A DNA stretch of 6,095 nt, from positions 1-6,095 of the forward strand of contig CAYLPT010000115.1 of assembly GCA_964385645.1 (NCBI GenBank), in the 5' to 3' direction. The position numbers and the translations under genes are program-made. Positions 5,495 through 6,095 of the stretch are shown here, one piece after another. Every line of letters begins with the position of its first letter. Position 1 is the first letter of the stretch. The notes under the pieces were generated by a model. The model was not told the origin of the DNA, ran no database searches, and saw only the letters and a list, made by a program, of their open reading frames with translations. The stretch comes from CAYLPT01 sp964385645. Its GTDB lineage: Bacteria > Armatimonadota > Hebobacteria > Hebobacterales > Hebobacteraceae.

Positions 5495-6058
5495 TCAGGG
5501 CAGCTCGATCCCTGGGCGCTCCGGCCCCGGGGCGGAGCGCTCCCGCGGCGCGGCCAGCAGGTGGGGCGCCAGCACCCGCCGCAGCGTGACGTAGACCTGG
5601 ATGCCCGGCTCCCGCTCTTCGCTCACTGCGCCCGGGCCGCGCTCGACGCGACGCACCCGGGAGAGCATCTCGACGTCCACCTGGAAGAGCCGGTCGGGGC
5701 TGACCCAGGTAGCGTGGAGCACATCGTGGCCCCCGTCGCTGCCGCCCCGGCGCATCCAATCCGCGTCCTGCCCCAGCATCTGCCAGCCCTGCTCCCGGAG
5801 CACCCGTCGGTACCAGTGGTAGACCGAGCGCGACGGGTACTGCTCCTCGATCTCGAACCAGTACTTGCGCATCCCGAGCGGCTCGGAGCGCTGCTCGGGC
5901 AGGCCCTCGGTGCCGGGGTAGCGAGGAAGCGACGGCTCTCCCGGCCGCGCCCCAGCTGAGCGGCTGCGCTGGAGCGTCGCCAACCCCACCAGGACCACCA
6001 CCCAGGCGACCAGCACCAGCCCCACTATGCGGATCAGCTCTCTGCGGCTGAGGTGCAC
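5495..6058 (-). CDS. Hypothetical single-pass membrane-anchored protein
   Basis: This encodes 187 residues from a GTG at 6058. The frame is closed by a TGA upstream, so this is the earliest start; the SD site is poor (a G-run about 10 bases upstream). A basic N-terminus (SRRELIR) precedes one membrane segment at about residues 10-28, suggesting a protein anchored in the membrane with the rest outside. The soluble part begins with a YPGTEGLPE-type stretch (47-55) and continues KYWFEIEEQYPSRSVYHWYRRVLREQGWQML (about 65-95), then short strands ending in LFQVDVEML and IQVYVTLRRVL. This resembles small alpha-beta domains in which a helix ends in a 'GW' turn, but I do not recognise a characterised family. 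The Pro/Arg-rich tail (170-187) is probably disordered. It converges with the dehydrogenase gene, with 5 bases between the two stops. Confidence 0.8.
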   Translation of the reverse strand: MHLSRRELIRIVGLVLVAWVVVLVGLATLQRSRSAGARPGEPSLPRYPGTEGLPEQRSEPLGMRKYWFEIEEQYPSRSVYHWYRRVLREQGWQMLGQDADWMRRGGSDGGHDVLHATWVSPDRLFQVDVEMLSRVRRVERGPGAVSEEREPGIQVYVTLRRVLAPHLLAAPRERSAPGPERPGIELP

Positions 6059-6095
6059 AACTAGCGGGTTCCCCCCGCGTCAGCCGATCCCTGCC

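Noticed and set aside
1..6095. tRNA, rRNA, CRISPR arrays, insertion sequences, attachment sites or phage genes
   Set aside because: No cloverleaf-like sequence, regular direct repeats, transposase or integrase motifs were seen on either strand by reading.

Overview
The window is about 70% GC, with tightly packed bacterial genes, strong GC preference at third codon positions, and Shine-Dalgarno (SD) sites in front of most starts. It reads as chromosomal DNA of an uncultured high-GC bacterium. The DUF4855 protein and the small zinc-ribbon and membrane-anchored proteins would fit Armatimonadota or a similar lineage, but this placement is a low-confidence inference: there is no rRNA or other decisive marker. 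No tRNA, rRNA, insertion sequence, CRISPR array or phage gene was seen.

Layout from left to right. (1) 1-1111, plus: a secreted DUF4855 protein that lacks only its first few codons at the window edge. (2) 1208-1444, plus: a 78-residue cysteine-rich putative zinc-binding protein, preceded by a perfect 8-bp GC hairpin. (3) 1577-2146, plus: an unrecognised 189-residue protein, possibly with a winged-helix region. (4) 4356-2134, minus, read leftward: a 99-residue membrane-anchored protein with a low-complexity tail, then pyruvate kinase, then an FtsB/DivIC-type septum protein whose GTG start overlaps the kinase stop (GTGA). (5) 4357-4469: a divergent control region with an extended -10 promoter inside an imperfect palindrome, which looks like an operator. 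(6) 4470-5489, plus: a zinc-dependent medium-chain dehydrogenase of the threonine/sorbitol dehydrogenase type. (7) 6058-5495, minus: an unrecognised single-pass membrane-anchored protein, convergent with the dehydrogenase.

The genes do not form one obvious pathway. Pyruvate kinase joined to a divisome protein is the clearest functional pairing, linking glycolysis and division by expression only. The dehydrogenase appears to be controlled by a repressor encoded elsewhere. I found no sign of a new defence, mobile or biosynthetic system. The points most worth a second look are the palindromic operator over the promoter at 4395-4415, the pyk-ftsB coupling, the potassium-site residues of the pyruvate kinase, and the uncharacterised DUF4855 and zinc-ribbon proteins.
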